Source: a virus. Taken from it: DNA of 50,467 bases. A program made the position numbers and the translations under genes. Below, piece after piece: positions 34,598 through 42,587 of this stretch. The stretch covers positions 1 to 50,467 of the IMG/VR virus record IMGVR_UViG_3300042888_002152. One strand, written 5' to 3'. Every line of letters begins with the position of its first letter. Position 1 is the stretch's first letter. The notes under the pieces were generated by a model. That model ran no database searches and was not told where the DNA came from. It saw only the letters and a program-made list of their open reading frames with translations.

Positions 34598-36622
34598 GTG
34601 AAAAAACTCATATTGGCCACTGTGGTGCTACATTCTGCACTGTGCGCGGCTCAAACAACCACCGCTTACAACAGTCCGTATCTAGGCACACCTAGTACAG
34701 TATTCAGCACTGATCCCAATGCTTGGTCTCTTTTGCCACAGGCAAAAAACAATAGCAATTTGCTTGTTGGTGCCAACTATGCCTGGAGCCGTGGATGGAC
34801 TGGCAAGGGCAGTACCATATTGATCATGGACACAGGTATTGATCTCAAAAGTCCGCAGTTTAGTGCGCCTGGAAAAATTGTAGCCACACTGGACCTGTCT
34901 GGCAAAGGCATACAAGATCGCCATGGTCACGGATCAAATGTAGCAGGTATTGCAGCAGGAGCAATGACTGCCACTGGTGTTATGGGAGTGGCATTTGATG
35001 CCAATTTGGCCATTGCCAAACTCAGTGACAATGCTAATGTAACCAGCGGCAATGCCATCCGTGCTCTGAAATGGGCCAACACTGTGAATTCCAATATTGT
35101 GGTGGCCAATTTCAGTGCCAACACCGGTTATTCTTCTGCGTACACTGCCAGCGTGACCAAGATAGCACCCGGAATATACAAGAGCAGTGATAAAAATTAC
35201 GGCGGAGCAGCCTATTATAATTTAGAATCACCGCAAGCATGGGCATCTGTACTAAGTCCTAAAATGGTGCTAACAGTCAGTGCAGGCAACCAAGGACGGC
35301 CCTATGTACAAAACCCGGCCACATTTGCCAATGCTACCAACGCCAATGGCAGTCTAGTGCTGAATGGCCAGATGCTGGTGGTGGGCAATTGGAATTCAGG
35401 ATTACAGAAAGTCGAAGGAAACACTGCCGGAACTGTGTGTAAAAATGTTGTAGCAGATGTGTGCAAAGACTTGTACAAAACATCTGATTTTTACATTCTT
35501 GCACCAGGTTCAGCAGTCAATGGCCCGGTGCCCACTTCGGTGAGCAAAACCGGATATAAAACCCTGTCTGGCTCAAGTCAAGCTGCACCAGCAGTGGCAG
35601 GTGCAGTGGCAATTATTAGTCAGTTATGGCCCTACATGACTGCCAGCAATCAGGTGCAGTTGTTGTTAAAAACTGCCAACAAAAATTTACCCAACTATGA
35701 TCCAAATATCATGGGGCAAGGCCTGCTGGATCTGGATCGAGCTACAAAACCACTAGGTAACCTTGCAATTTCAATGACCGGACGCACTGGAACTACCATG
35801 CCGCTTGCAGGTGGTATTGCAGTGAGCAATGTGTCAACTGCCGCAGTTGCCAAATTGAGTTCGGTCAGTGTGGTAGACAGTATGCAACGTGATTTCACAG
35901 TGAATTTGGCACCAGCAGTCAGCGCCAACACTATGATGCAAAATCCCATAATGATCAATGCTGATCCTGGATCAAACTGGAGTGGTAGATGGACTGGCCT
36001 AACTGCAGGGCAGAATTTGCAAATGCCTATTTTGGCAACGCAGTCCGGCACCGACAGCACAGTTACTGTGGACAGTCGAATGTTTGAACCTGATGCAAAA
36101 TGGGCCAATCAACTGACCTTGACAAATAGTCAATACAATCCTTTTGTGAACTTATCTGGCATGTTTGGTCAAACTAATTCGGCAACCACTGTGGAATACA
36201 GTCGACTATATCGGGCAGGTGATAAAGAAGGACGTCATACACTGCCACAAGGTTGGTGGGCTCAAGGCGGTATCATGACCACCGTGATCAATTATAACAC
36301 TGCAATGGTAACCAACATAACACCAATTGTGGCAGTGCATGGCATGGCCGGCTACCAATTGAATGATTGGAATTTGTTTGCTGGGGTCAAACCCGTAGTG
36401 GCACATGGCCAAGTTACTCTGACTGCTCCTTCCAGTGTGGATGCTGACGGAAATATGAACTACAGTGAAATTCAAAATAAATTAACTGGCAAAACACCAA
36501 TTGCCTATGCAGGTATAAAATATCAGCACAATTTTAAAGATGGTCAAATTGTGGGCGTTAGATCTGCAGTTGCAACAGATGGTAGTCGCAACGTAAAAGC
36601 TTATTATTCCTGGGTGTTTTGA
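34598..36622 (+). CDS. Secreted subtilisin-like serine protease (S8) with possible beta-barrel end
   Basis: 674 residues from the GTG at 34598, chosen because GGGAG lies 6 bases upstream and it yields a clean signal peptide (K-K-L-I-L-A-T-V-V-L-H-S-A-L-C-A|A-Q). A TTG at 34586 would put charged residues in front. The S8 triad is intact: D78 in M-D-T-G-I, H111 in H-G-H-G-S-N-V-A-G, S327 in G-S-S-Q-A-A-P. The last ~280 residues are beta-rich and end in Y-Y-S-W-V-F, like the C-terminal signal of outer-membrane barrels. It would act in the periplasm or at the cell surface. It has its own promoter. Confidence 0.85.
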   Translation: MKKLILATVVLHSALCAAQTTTAYNSPYLGTPSTVFSTDPNAWSLLPQAKNNSNLLVGANYAWSRGWTGKGSTILIMDTGIDLKSPQFSAPGKIVATLDLSGKGIQDRHGHGSNVAGIAAGAMTATGVMGVAFDANLAIAKLSDNANVTSGNAIRALKWANTVNSNIVVANFSANTGYSSAYTASVTKIAPGIYKSSDKNYGGAAYYNLESPQAWASVLSPKMVLTVSAGNQGRPYVQNPATFANATNANGSLVLNGQMLVVGNWNSGLQKVEGNTAGTVCKNVVADVCKDLYKTSDFYILAPGSAVNGPVPTSVSKTGYKTLSGSSQAAPAVAGAVAIISQLWPYMTASNQVQLLLKTANKNLPNYDPNIMGQGLLDLDRATKPLGNLAISMTGRTGTTMPLAGGIAVSNVSTAAVAKLSSVSVVDSMQRDFTVNLAPAVSANTMMQNPIMINADPGSNWSGRWTGLTAGQNLQMPILATQSGTDSTVTVDSRMFEPDAKWANQLTLTNSQYNPFVNLSGMFGQTNSATTVEYSRLYRAGDKEGRHTLPQGWWAQGGIMTTVINYNTAMVTNITPIVAVHGMAGYQLNDWNLFAGVKPVVAHGQVTLTAPSSVDADGNMNYSEIQNKLTGKTPIAYAGIKYQHNFKDGQIVGVRSAVATDGSRNVKAYYSWVF

Positions 36623-36623
36623 T

Positions 36624-37019
36624 ATGAAGTACAACACATTAGAACAAGCACAACAAGCAGGTGTGGCACCGTGGGATGATGTTGTAAAAGAAGATTTCCA
36701 TGTTGTGGTATTTCGTGATCGTTATCCAGTGACTGTTGGCCATTTGTTGTTTGTTCCAACACATAACACACCTGATGTAATCACTGAGGCATTCGGCGAT
36801 GCTCTTAAAGAAGGAGAGCGCATGGTCACTGCAGGTGAATGTGATGCATTTAACATAGGTGTTAACATGGGAGAGGCTGCCGGACAAACAGTGATGTATC
36901 CACATGTGCATTTAATTCCTCGCCGGGTTGGTGACTGTGCTGACCCAGTTGGCGGCGTTCGAGGTGTGATATTTGGCCAGGCAAATTACAAGAAAGCCGA
37001 CTATCAGAATCCGGTATAA
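36624..37019 (+). CDS. HIT family protein
   Basis: 131 residues of the histidine-triad nucleotide hydrolase/transferase superfamily. The signature is G-Q-T-V-M-Y-P-H-V-H-L-I-P-R: two His are kept, including the catalytic one, and the first His of the triad is Tyr. The opening F-R-D-R-Y-P-V-T-V-G-H-L-L-F-V-P is typical. It starts 1 base after the protease stop. A role in nucleotide clean-up is plausible; specific substrate unknown. Confidence 0.8.
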   Translation: MKYNTLEQAQQAGVAPWDDVVKEDFHVVVFRDRYPVTVGHLLFVPTHNTPDVITEAFGDALKEGERMVTAGECDAFNIGVNMGEAAGQTVMYPHVHLIPRRVGDCADPVGGVRGVIFGQANYKKADYQNPV

Positions 37020-37028
37020 GTAATTGTA

Positions 37029-37101
37029 CCAGCAGCCTTTGGCTTTCATCCTGGTATACAAACTTCGCCATCTATGCGGAACTTAAAATAGTAGAAAAAA
37101 C
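37029..37101 (+). promoter_or_regulatory. Duplicated leader element, copy 1
   Basis: A 73-base segment ending exactly at the ATG of the PRMT-like gene. It is closely similar to 38034-38107 before queD. Shared core: GCCTTTGGCTTTCATCC and TATACAAACT. CCAG (37029-37032) can pair with CTGG (37051-37054), and GCC/GGC inside gives a small hairpin. It may be a cis-acting RNA or control site common to the two genes. Confidence 0.5.
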
Positions 37102-38031
37102 ATGAATGACGTGTCTCTGACAAATAAAACAGCGATTAATTTTTTAAAAATGATCAACGATAAGTGGCGAAATCAGTTTTATTACGATGCTTTGAACAAA
37201 CACGCCAAAGATAAAATAGTTTTAGACCTAGGATCCGGAACAGGTATTTTGTCTTTCTATGCATTGTCTGCAGGAGCCAAATTTGTCTATGCTATAGAAC
37301 GGAATGGAAATGCAGCCGACCTTACATATAAGGTGCTTAAAAGTAAGTTTGATACGTCAAGGTTTGCTGTAATCAACTGTGATTTTTGGAAATCTGATTT
37401 AGATATAATTAAACATCCGATTGATATACTTGTTAGTGAAACTGTTGGTCCAGGCTTGTTTGATCATGGAATGCTGACTACCTGGCAATGTATAAAACCT
37501 TATCTATCGCCTAACGCTATCAGTATTCCGGATACTCTCAGTTGCGATTTATGGGTTTGGCAAAAACAATTAGACGCGGATTTTTTGACAACATTAGAAC
37601 CTGAACATTTATCGGCCAAACTGTCAATGGATGCCTGTTTGGATCAAGATTTTGCCGAAGCATTGATCAGTCAGAATCCGTCAGATGTAAAACCAATGCG
37701 GTGGATAAATATAAATCACATACAGTCCGAGCCTGACTATATCTATACAGATAAAGTTACATACACAATGAACAATTTACCTGACTGGTGGTGTGGCAAA
37801 AAAACAGACCCAAAAATTTTATTTGACGTTGACGTTGATGCACCAGCATCTGTTGCAATAATTAATAAAATTTCATTTGAGTCTCAAACTCTATTCCTCA
37901 AAGATGCACTCTATATGCCGTGGAGATTTAATCCAGTATTCAATTTAGACTCTGCTGGCAAATACAATATTGGTTACAATAATTTTGATCCGACCGGCAA
38001 CAGATGGGGACAAGAATGGAAGATATTATGA
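37102..38031 (+). CDS. PRMT-like class I methyltransferase
   Basis: 309 residues. SAM loop L-D-L-G44-S-G-T-G-I-L, then Y-A-I-E-R at strand two. S-E113-T-V-G-P-G-L-F-D-H-G resembles the double-Glu loop of protein arginine methyltransferases, with the second Glu replaced. The C-terminal half is a beta-barrel-like domain, also PRMT-like. AT-rich. It sits behind a leader nearly duplicated before queD, so the two genes may be co-controlled. Protein arginine is the likely target class, but a sugar or small molecule is not excluded. Confidence 0.65.
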   Translation: MNDVSLTNKTAINFLKMINDKWRNQFYYDALNKHAKDKIVLDLGSGTGILSFYALSAGAKFVYAIERNGNAADLTYKVLKSKFDTSRFAVINCDFWKSDLDIIKHPIDILVSETVGPGLFDHGMLTTWQCIKPYLSPNAISIPDTLSCDLWVWQKQLDADFLTTLEPEHLSAKLSMDACLDQDFAEALISQNPSDVKPMRWININHIQSEPDYIYTDKVTYTMNNLPDWWCGKKTDPKILFDVDVDAPASVAIINKISFESQTLFLKDALYMPWRFNPVFNLDSAGKYNIGYNNFDPTGNRWGQEWKIL

Positions 38032-38033
38032 TT

Positions 38034-38107
38034 CAAGCGGCCTTTGGCTTTCATCCCGCTATACAAACTCTGCCAGCCTATGCTATAATTAACATAGGAG
38101 AAACAGC
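38034..38107 (+). promoter_or_regulatory. Duplicated leader element, copy 2
   Basis: A 74-base segment directly before queD, similar to 37029-37101. AGCGG (38036-38040) pairs with CCGCT (38056-38060). The stem bases differ from copy 1, in part by paired changes (G-C in place of A-T). It also contains TGCTATAAT (38080-38088 area), an extended -10 sequence, and an AGGAG ribosome site. Riboswitch, attenuator or promoter repeat are all possible. Confidence 0.5.
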
Positions 38108-38659
38108 ATGCAATCATCAACACAACAACTAATCAACCACACGGAAGATAACTGGCCAACCACTAGACCAGTGGTTTACAAGTATACAAGTACCAAAGAG
38201 TACCACGACGCATTTCCATGTGCGTATAGACAGTGGAGGGCAGACAGTCATTGTAATCTAATTCACGGCTATTCATTTAGTATGAAGTTTTACTTTGGCA
38301 CCAACGACCTAGATGTTCGCAACTGGGCGGCAGACTATGGTGGACTAAAAGAACTAAAGAAAACATTAGAAGATCAATTTGATCACACACTCATTGTGGC
38401 CGCAGATGATCCAGAAATGGCCACATACAACCTGTTGGTAGAGAAAAAGATGGCCAAAGTAGTTGTGTTACCTCGTCTAGGTTGCGAAGGACTTAGCGAC
38501 ATGCTGTACAAATATGTCAATGGTGTGTACATTCCAGAAATGTGGGGGCCGGGCGAAGCGGCACGTTTGTGGTGCTATCGTGTAGAAGTGAGAGAAACTC
38601 AAAGCAATATGGCATATCGTGAAGGCCATCGTGAATGGAATGAGGATCTTTTTGCGTAA
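38108..38659 (+). CDS. queD: 6-carboxytetrahydropterin synthase
   Basis: 183 residues. QueD converts dihydroneopterin triphosphate to 6-carboxytetrahydropterin, step two to preQ0. H48-C49-N-L-I-H53-G-Y matches the C-x3-H-G-H metal/catalytic segment, with the last His changed to Tyr; A-D-Y-G-G-L-K-E-L-K and Q-F-D-H-T-L-I are the helix and catalytic D-H region. R-V-E-V-R-E-T carries the late conserved Glu. It is longer than bacterial QueD (~120). Good AGGAG site. Confidence 0.8.
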   Translation: MQSSTQQLINHTEDNWPTTRPVVYKYTSTKEYHDAFPCAYRQWRADSHCNLIHGYSFSMKFYFGTNDLDVRNWAADYGGLKELKKTLEDQFDHTLIVAADDPEMATYNLLVEKKMAKVVVLPRLGCEGLSDMLYKYVNGVYIPEMWGPGEAARLWCYRVEVRETQSNMAYREGHREWNEDLFA

Positions 38660-38670
38660 TATTTGGCGCA

Positions 38671-38692
38671 GTTGGGCAAATATTTGCCCAAC
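38671..38692 (+). promoter_or_regulatory. Perfect 22-base palindrome
   Basis: GTTGGGCAAAT followed by its exact complement. It lies in the 109-base gap after queD. It could form a hairpin but no U-run follows. Its right arm overlaps TTGCCC (38684-38689), which with an 18-base spacer and TATAAT (38708-38713) would make a sigma70 promoter, so an operator is the better reading. Confidence 0.5.
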
Positions 38693-38713
38693 CATTATAT
38701 TGTCATATATAAT
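38684..38713 (+). promoter_or_regulatory. Possible sigma70 promoter overlapped by a palindrome
   Basis: TTGCCC (38684-38689), 18-base spacer, TATAAT (38708-38713), upstream of the glycosyltransferase gene at 38769. The leader would be about 50 bases. Confidence 0.4.
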
Positions 38714-38768
38714 CACAAACTGTTTTATTATAGCAGGCGTAATCAAGCACTGGAATCAATAGGTACAC

Positions 38769-39602
38769 ATGAACAATCACGAATATAAAATTTCAATATT
38801 ATTGCCTACACGCGGCAGAGGTGATGCACTAGAACGAAGTGTAAAAAGCTTGTTTGAGTTGGCCACCGATCCAGGCGCCATACAACTTATGTTGGGCTTT
38901 GACAATGACGATACCGACGGTATTTCTGCTTTTGAAAAATCATTGCAACCTTGGTTAGACTCACAAGATATTAATTATATTGCTATGACGTTTGATCCAA
39001 TGGGATACACTAGACTCAATGAATATGTTAATACTCTTGCATTAAACTCTGATTCCGACTGGATGATTTTTTGGAATGATGATGCGTACATGGAAACACC
39101 CGGATGGGACACAGTTATTTCTAAACACACCGGCGAATTTAAATTGTTAGCGTTTCATACTCATAATGATCACCCTTACAGCATATTTCCAATTGTTCCC
39201 AGAGAGTGGTTAGATACGCTAGGGTACCTAAGTCCACATGGGTTAAATGATGCTTGGTTGAGCCAACAAGCATTTATGCTAGACATATGGGAGCGCATAC
39301 CAGTACATGTAGTACATGACCGACACGATCTTACCGGTAACAATCACGACGATACTTACAAAAACCGGGTGATGTTTGAAGGAAACCCAAAAGATCCCAG
39401 AGATTTTCATCATATGACTTGGTCCAATTTTCGTATGAGTGAAACTGAAAGATTATCAATCTGGATGGCCAAACAAGGCATGGATGTTTCTTGGTGGGAA
39501 AAGGTCAAATCGGGCAATCAAGATCCCTGGGAAAAACTACGTGACAATGATCCTAACGGTCAAATGAAGCAATATAAAATGTCTAACGGAATTAGATTAT
39601 GA
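38769..39602 (+). CDS. GT2-like glycosyltransferase
   Basis: 277 residues of GT-A type. I-S-I-L-L-P-T-R-G-R is the family 2 opening; L-G-F-D-N-D-D-T-D-G and F-W-N-D-D-A-Y-M supply acidic metal/donor motifs. The C-terminal half has H-H-M-T-W-S-N-F and a helical end. It overlaps the RmlB-type gene by ATGA, starting the second sugar gene string. Donor unknown. Confidence 0.7.
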   Translation: MNNHEYKISILLPTRGRGDALERSVKSLFELATDPGAIQLMLGFDNDDTDGISAFEKSLQPWLDSQDINYIAMTFDPMGYTRLNEYVNTLALNSDSDWMIFWNDDAYMETPGWDTVISKHTGEFKLLAFHTHNDHPYSIFPIVPREWLDTLGYLSPHGLNDAWLSQQAFMLDIWERIPVHVVHDRHDLTGNNHDDTYKNRVMFEGNPKDPRDFHHMTWSNFRMSETERLSIWMAKQGMDVSWWEKVKSGNQDPWEKLRDNDPNGQMKQYKMSNGIRL

Positions 39603-40549
39603 AAAAAATTGTATATGTCACAGGCTGTTTGGGATTCATTGGGGTGAATGTCACCCGTCAATGCCTAGCACGTGGCTGGCATGTGATTGGTGTGGACAAA
39701 GGTACCTATGCTAGCAATTTTAATTTTTTAACTGAGTTTCAAAAATACGATACATTTAAATTCATACACAAAGATATCAACGATCTTGATCGACTGTATG
39801 ACTGCGACTATATCATAAACACAGCGGCTGAGACTCATGTGGATAATTCAATCATGAGCTCAGAGGTATTTCTAAGTAGCAACATTAATGGAGTACATCG
39901 GCTGTTAGAATTGATACGACAACAGCCTGTCCAAAAGCAACCAATATTGTTGCATTTTTCAACCGACGAGGTCTATGGTGACATTGATTCAGGAGCCCAC
40001 ACCGAAACTGATTTGTTAAAACCTAGCAATCCTTATTCGGCATCCAAGGCTGCCGCCGACATGTTGATACTGGCCTGGGCAAGAACTTATGGTATTAAAT
40101 ATGTAATTGTGCGTCCTACCAACAACTATGGCATTGGTCAATACGTTGAAAAACTTATACCCAAAAGCGTTAAATTTCTTGAATTAGGCAAATTAATTGA
40201 TTTGCACAATCACGGTAATCCGGTACGGACCTGGTTGCATGCCACGGATACTGCTAGTGCTGTAATAGCTACCATTGATGCTGGATGTACTAATGAAATA
40301 TTTAATATCAGTGGCAATACTGAAATGCCAAATCGAGAAGTGATAAAAAAAATATTATCTTATTATTATGGAGTTAATCATGATCACGACTGGGAATCTT
40401 TTGTTACTCCCAGTTCTAGACAAGGGCAAGACGTGAGGTATGCTATCGATGATAGTAAACTAAAACAACTGGGCTGGACTGCAACTGCTGATTTTGATCA
40501 AGAATTGGCCCAGGTAGTCAACCACTACAGAAATAATTTCGTATGGTAA
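39599..40549 (+). CDS. NDP-glucose 4,6-dehydratase-type enzyme
   Basis: 316 residues of extended SDR type. V-T-G-C-L-G-F-I-G is the NAD loop; T-A-A-E-T-H-V-D-N-S-I and S-T-D-E-V-Y-G-D are hallmarks of RmlB-type dehydratases, and Y146-x3-K150 is catalytic. D and E in S-T-D-E fit the dehydration residues. It would make an NDP-4-keto-6-deoxyglucose, the substrate of the RfbH-type enzyme two genes later. Whether the carrier is CDP or dTDP cannot be told. Confidence 0.8.
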   Translation: MKKIVYVTGCLGFIGVNVTRQCLARGWHVIGVDKGTYASNFNFLTEFQKYDTFKFIHKDINDLDRLYDCDYIINTAAETHVDNSIMSSEVFLSSNINGVHRLLELIRQQPVQKQPILLHFSTDEVYGDIDSGAHTETDLLKPSNPYSASKAAADMLILAWARTYGIKYVIVRPTNNYGIGQYVEKLIPKSVKFLELGKLIDLHNHGNPVRTWLHATDTASAVIATIDAGCTNEIFNISGNTEMPNREVIKKILSYYYGVNHDHDWESFVTPSSRQGQDVRYAIDDSKLKQLGWTATADFDQELAQVVNHYRNNFVW

Positions 40550-41271
40550 AGAATTATTTGGTATGTGCAGTTCGCCCCATATCGGACAATTGGATGGGCA
40601 ATGATAGTTCACAATTGTATTTAGACTATCAAGAAATGTATCGTCTAAGACTGGCCAGCTTTCAACACTTTGTAAAAGAACCATTTGAAACAATATTGTG
40701 GACGGATCCGGCTACCAACGGCGATACCTGTGCATATCAAAATTGGCTTGACATTAAAGAATTATGGCAGCGTGAACCTTGCAACGTATTCTGGGCTGGT
40801 GCCGACACACTTATGATTCGACCTACAGAATTGTTTTCAGATAGATTTACTGAATATCGATTGTTCAATTATACTGATCCAAAAAGTCATGGAGATTTTG
40901 CACACCATTTCAATGACGACATACAATATTATCCACACACCATGTCACCCAATGTATGGAAACTGGGTGAAGAGTGGTTGACTCAAAGAGAAACTCACCC
41001 AAATCGTAATTGGGGGTTTGACCAGCTAAGACACAATGCCATGTTCTGGAGTCAAGATATCTTAGACTCTGACAGACTACATCCAGAGATGGCCTATCAA
41101 GCAATAAAATTAAGATCCTTGTCTGACCAACTTATGATAGACATTCATAATGAGTGGAACGGTATAGATATAAATCAAGCACACATGCTACATTTTCATG
41201 GTAGCCGTGGAAGTCAATCAGTGATAACCATCATGAAAGAAATTTGCAGTCAACTTGGAATTAAATTATGA
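40543..41271 (+). CDS. Putative glycosyltransferase-like protein
   Basis: 242 residues. The order N-Y-L-V-C-A-V-R-P, F-W-A-G-A-D-T-L-M-I (an A-D-T in the usual DxD place) and late M-L-H-F-H-G-S-R-G-S suggests a GT-A-like enzyme of the kind encoded in phage sugar clusters. It overlaps both neighbours. No exact family; call rests on motif order and context. Confidence 0.5.
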   Translation: MVKNYLVCAVRPISDNWMGNDSSQLYLDYQEMYRLRLASFQHFVKEPFETILWTDPATNGDTCAYQNWLDIKELWQREPCNVFWAGADTLMIRPTELFSDRFTEYRLFNYTDPKSHGDFAHHFNDDIQYYPHTMSPNVWKLGEEWLTQRETHPNRNWGFDQLRHNAMFWSQDILDSDRLHPEMAYQAIKLRSLSDQLMIDIHNEWNGIDINQAHMLHFHGSRGSQSVITIMKEICSQLGIKL

Positions 41272-42587
41272 AACAGATATTGGAAGACATTAAAAAATAC
41301 ATTGATTCTAAACATGCAGACAAGACCTGGGTAGCTGGCCGAGACTTTGTCAACTATGCGGGTCCGTATTTTGACTCAGACGAATATGTAGCTGCCGCAG
41401 AAGCTTTGCTTAACGGCTGGCTAGTAATGGGTAATAAAAGTCTAGCATTTGAACGCCAGTTTCCTGAACAGTTTGGCAAGACTCGCGGAGTGCTGACCAA
41501 TTCAGGTAGTAGTGCCAACCTGCTGATGATGACAGCAATGAAGAGCAAACGTGGCTATAACTTTCCGCAAGGCACCAAGGTGTTAATGCCCATTGCTGGA
41601 TTTCCTACTACTTTAAATCCAACTATTCAAAACGGATTTACACCTGTGTTTTGCGATATTGAAATTGACACCTTGAACATTGATCTGGCTCCAGCTGAAC
41701 AAATACTTGCCAACGATCCCGACATACGAATCATTACATTTGCACATGTGTTAGGCAATCCTCCCAACATGGATCAAGTGATGGAACTGGTCAATCGACA
41801 CAATCTTGTGCTATTGGAAGACTGTTGCGATGGTCTGGGCACAACATACAAAGGTCAACCTTTGGGCAGTTTCGGCCTAATGGCATCATGCAGTTTTTAT
41901 CCAGCACATCACATGACCATGGGCGAAGGTGGCTTTGTGGCCATGAACGACTCTCAACAAGAAGTCATTGTGCGTTCGTTGCGTGAGTGGGGTCGAGGAT
42001 GCTACTGCGTTGGGCCCGATGCCAACAAGTTAAAATGTGGTACCTGTGGCAAACGTTTCAACGAGTGGATTCCTGAAATGCCCGGAGAAATATTTGATCA
42101 CAAGTATGTGTATGACGAGATTGGTTACAATCTAAAACCCATTGAACTACAAGCGGCCATGGGGCTTGAACAGATTAAAAAACTGCCCGAGATACACGCT
42201 CTACGTCAGCGCAACTACAATCTGTTGTTTGCCATCTATGAAAAGTACGAAGAGTTTTTTCACTTGCCACGTGCTAGAGAACATGCAGATGTGAGTTGGT
42301 TTGCCTTTCCTCTTACCATTAGAGCAGGCGCACCGTTTACACGCAACGACATTGTGGACTACTTGGAAGAACGTTTAATCCAAACCCGTCCATACTTTGC
42401 TGGCAACATCATGCTACAGCCTGCTTACAGCCACTTGATGAATCCTGCAGATGCACGTGACAACTACCCTGTGGCCACACTCACAATGAAGAACACATTC
42501 TTCCACGGTTGCAGTCCGGTTATTACTCCAGAACAGATTGAGTACATTGGTGAGCAGGTAGACGGCTTTATGAGTTTATTCAAATGA
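41268..42587 (+). CDS. rfbH: RfbH/E1-type NDP-4-keto-6-deoxyhexose 3-dehydrase
   Basis: 439 residues, DegT fold. The usual PLP-binding Lys is His: F-Y-P-A-H214-H-M-T-M-G-E-G-G. This change is the hallmark of E1 dehydrases, which use PMP. Cys for the 2Fe-2S cluster are seen as C245-Y-C247, C257 and C260. E1 removes the C3 hydroxyl of CDP-4-keto-6-deoxyglucose to begin 3,6-dideoxy sugars. Full length. It overlaps genes on both sides. A separate E3-type reductase is not seen in the window. Confidence 0.85.
   Translation: MKQILEDIKKYIDSKHADKTWVAGRDFVNYAGPYFDSDEYVAAAEALLNGWLVMGNKSLAFERQFPEQFGKTRGVLTNSGSSANLLMMTAMKSKRGYNFPQGTKVLMPIAGFPTTLNPTIQNGFTPVFCDIEIDTLNIDLAPAEQILANDPDIRIITFAHVLGNPPNMDQVMELVNRHNLVLLEDCCDGLGTTYKGQPLGSFGLMASCSFYPAHHMTMGEGGFVAMNDSQQEVIVRSLREWGRGCYCVGPDANKLKCGTCGKRFNEWIPEMPGEIFDHKYVYDEIGYNLKPIELQAAMGLEQIKKLPEIHALRQRNYNLLFAIYEKYEEFFHLPRAREHADVSWFAFPLTIRAGAPFTRNDIVDYLEERLIQTRPYFAGNIMLQPAYSHLMNPADARDNYPVATLTMKNTFFHGCSPVITPEQIEYIGEQVDGFMSLFK

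Noticed and set aside
37040-37065. T4 MotA-type middle promoter
   Set aside because: TTTGGCTTTCA resembles a MotA box loosely, but the distance to TATACA is too short.
37029-37101. A preQ1 class I riboswitch
   Set aside because: The stem and A-rich tail are suggestive, but the conserved preQ1-I loop and tail pattern is not present; only the general description of a duplicated leader is supported.
38671-38692. Rho-independent terminator
   Set aside because: The palindrome is perfect but followed by mixed AT sequence without a U-run, and it overlaps a promoter-like -35.
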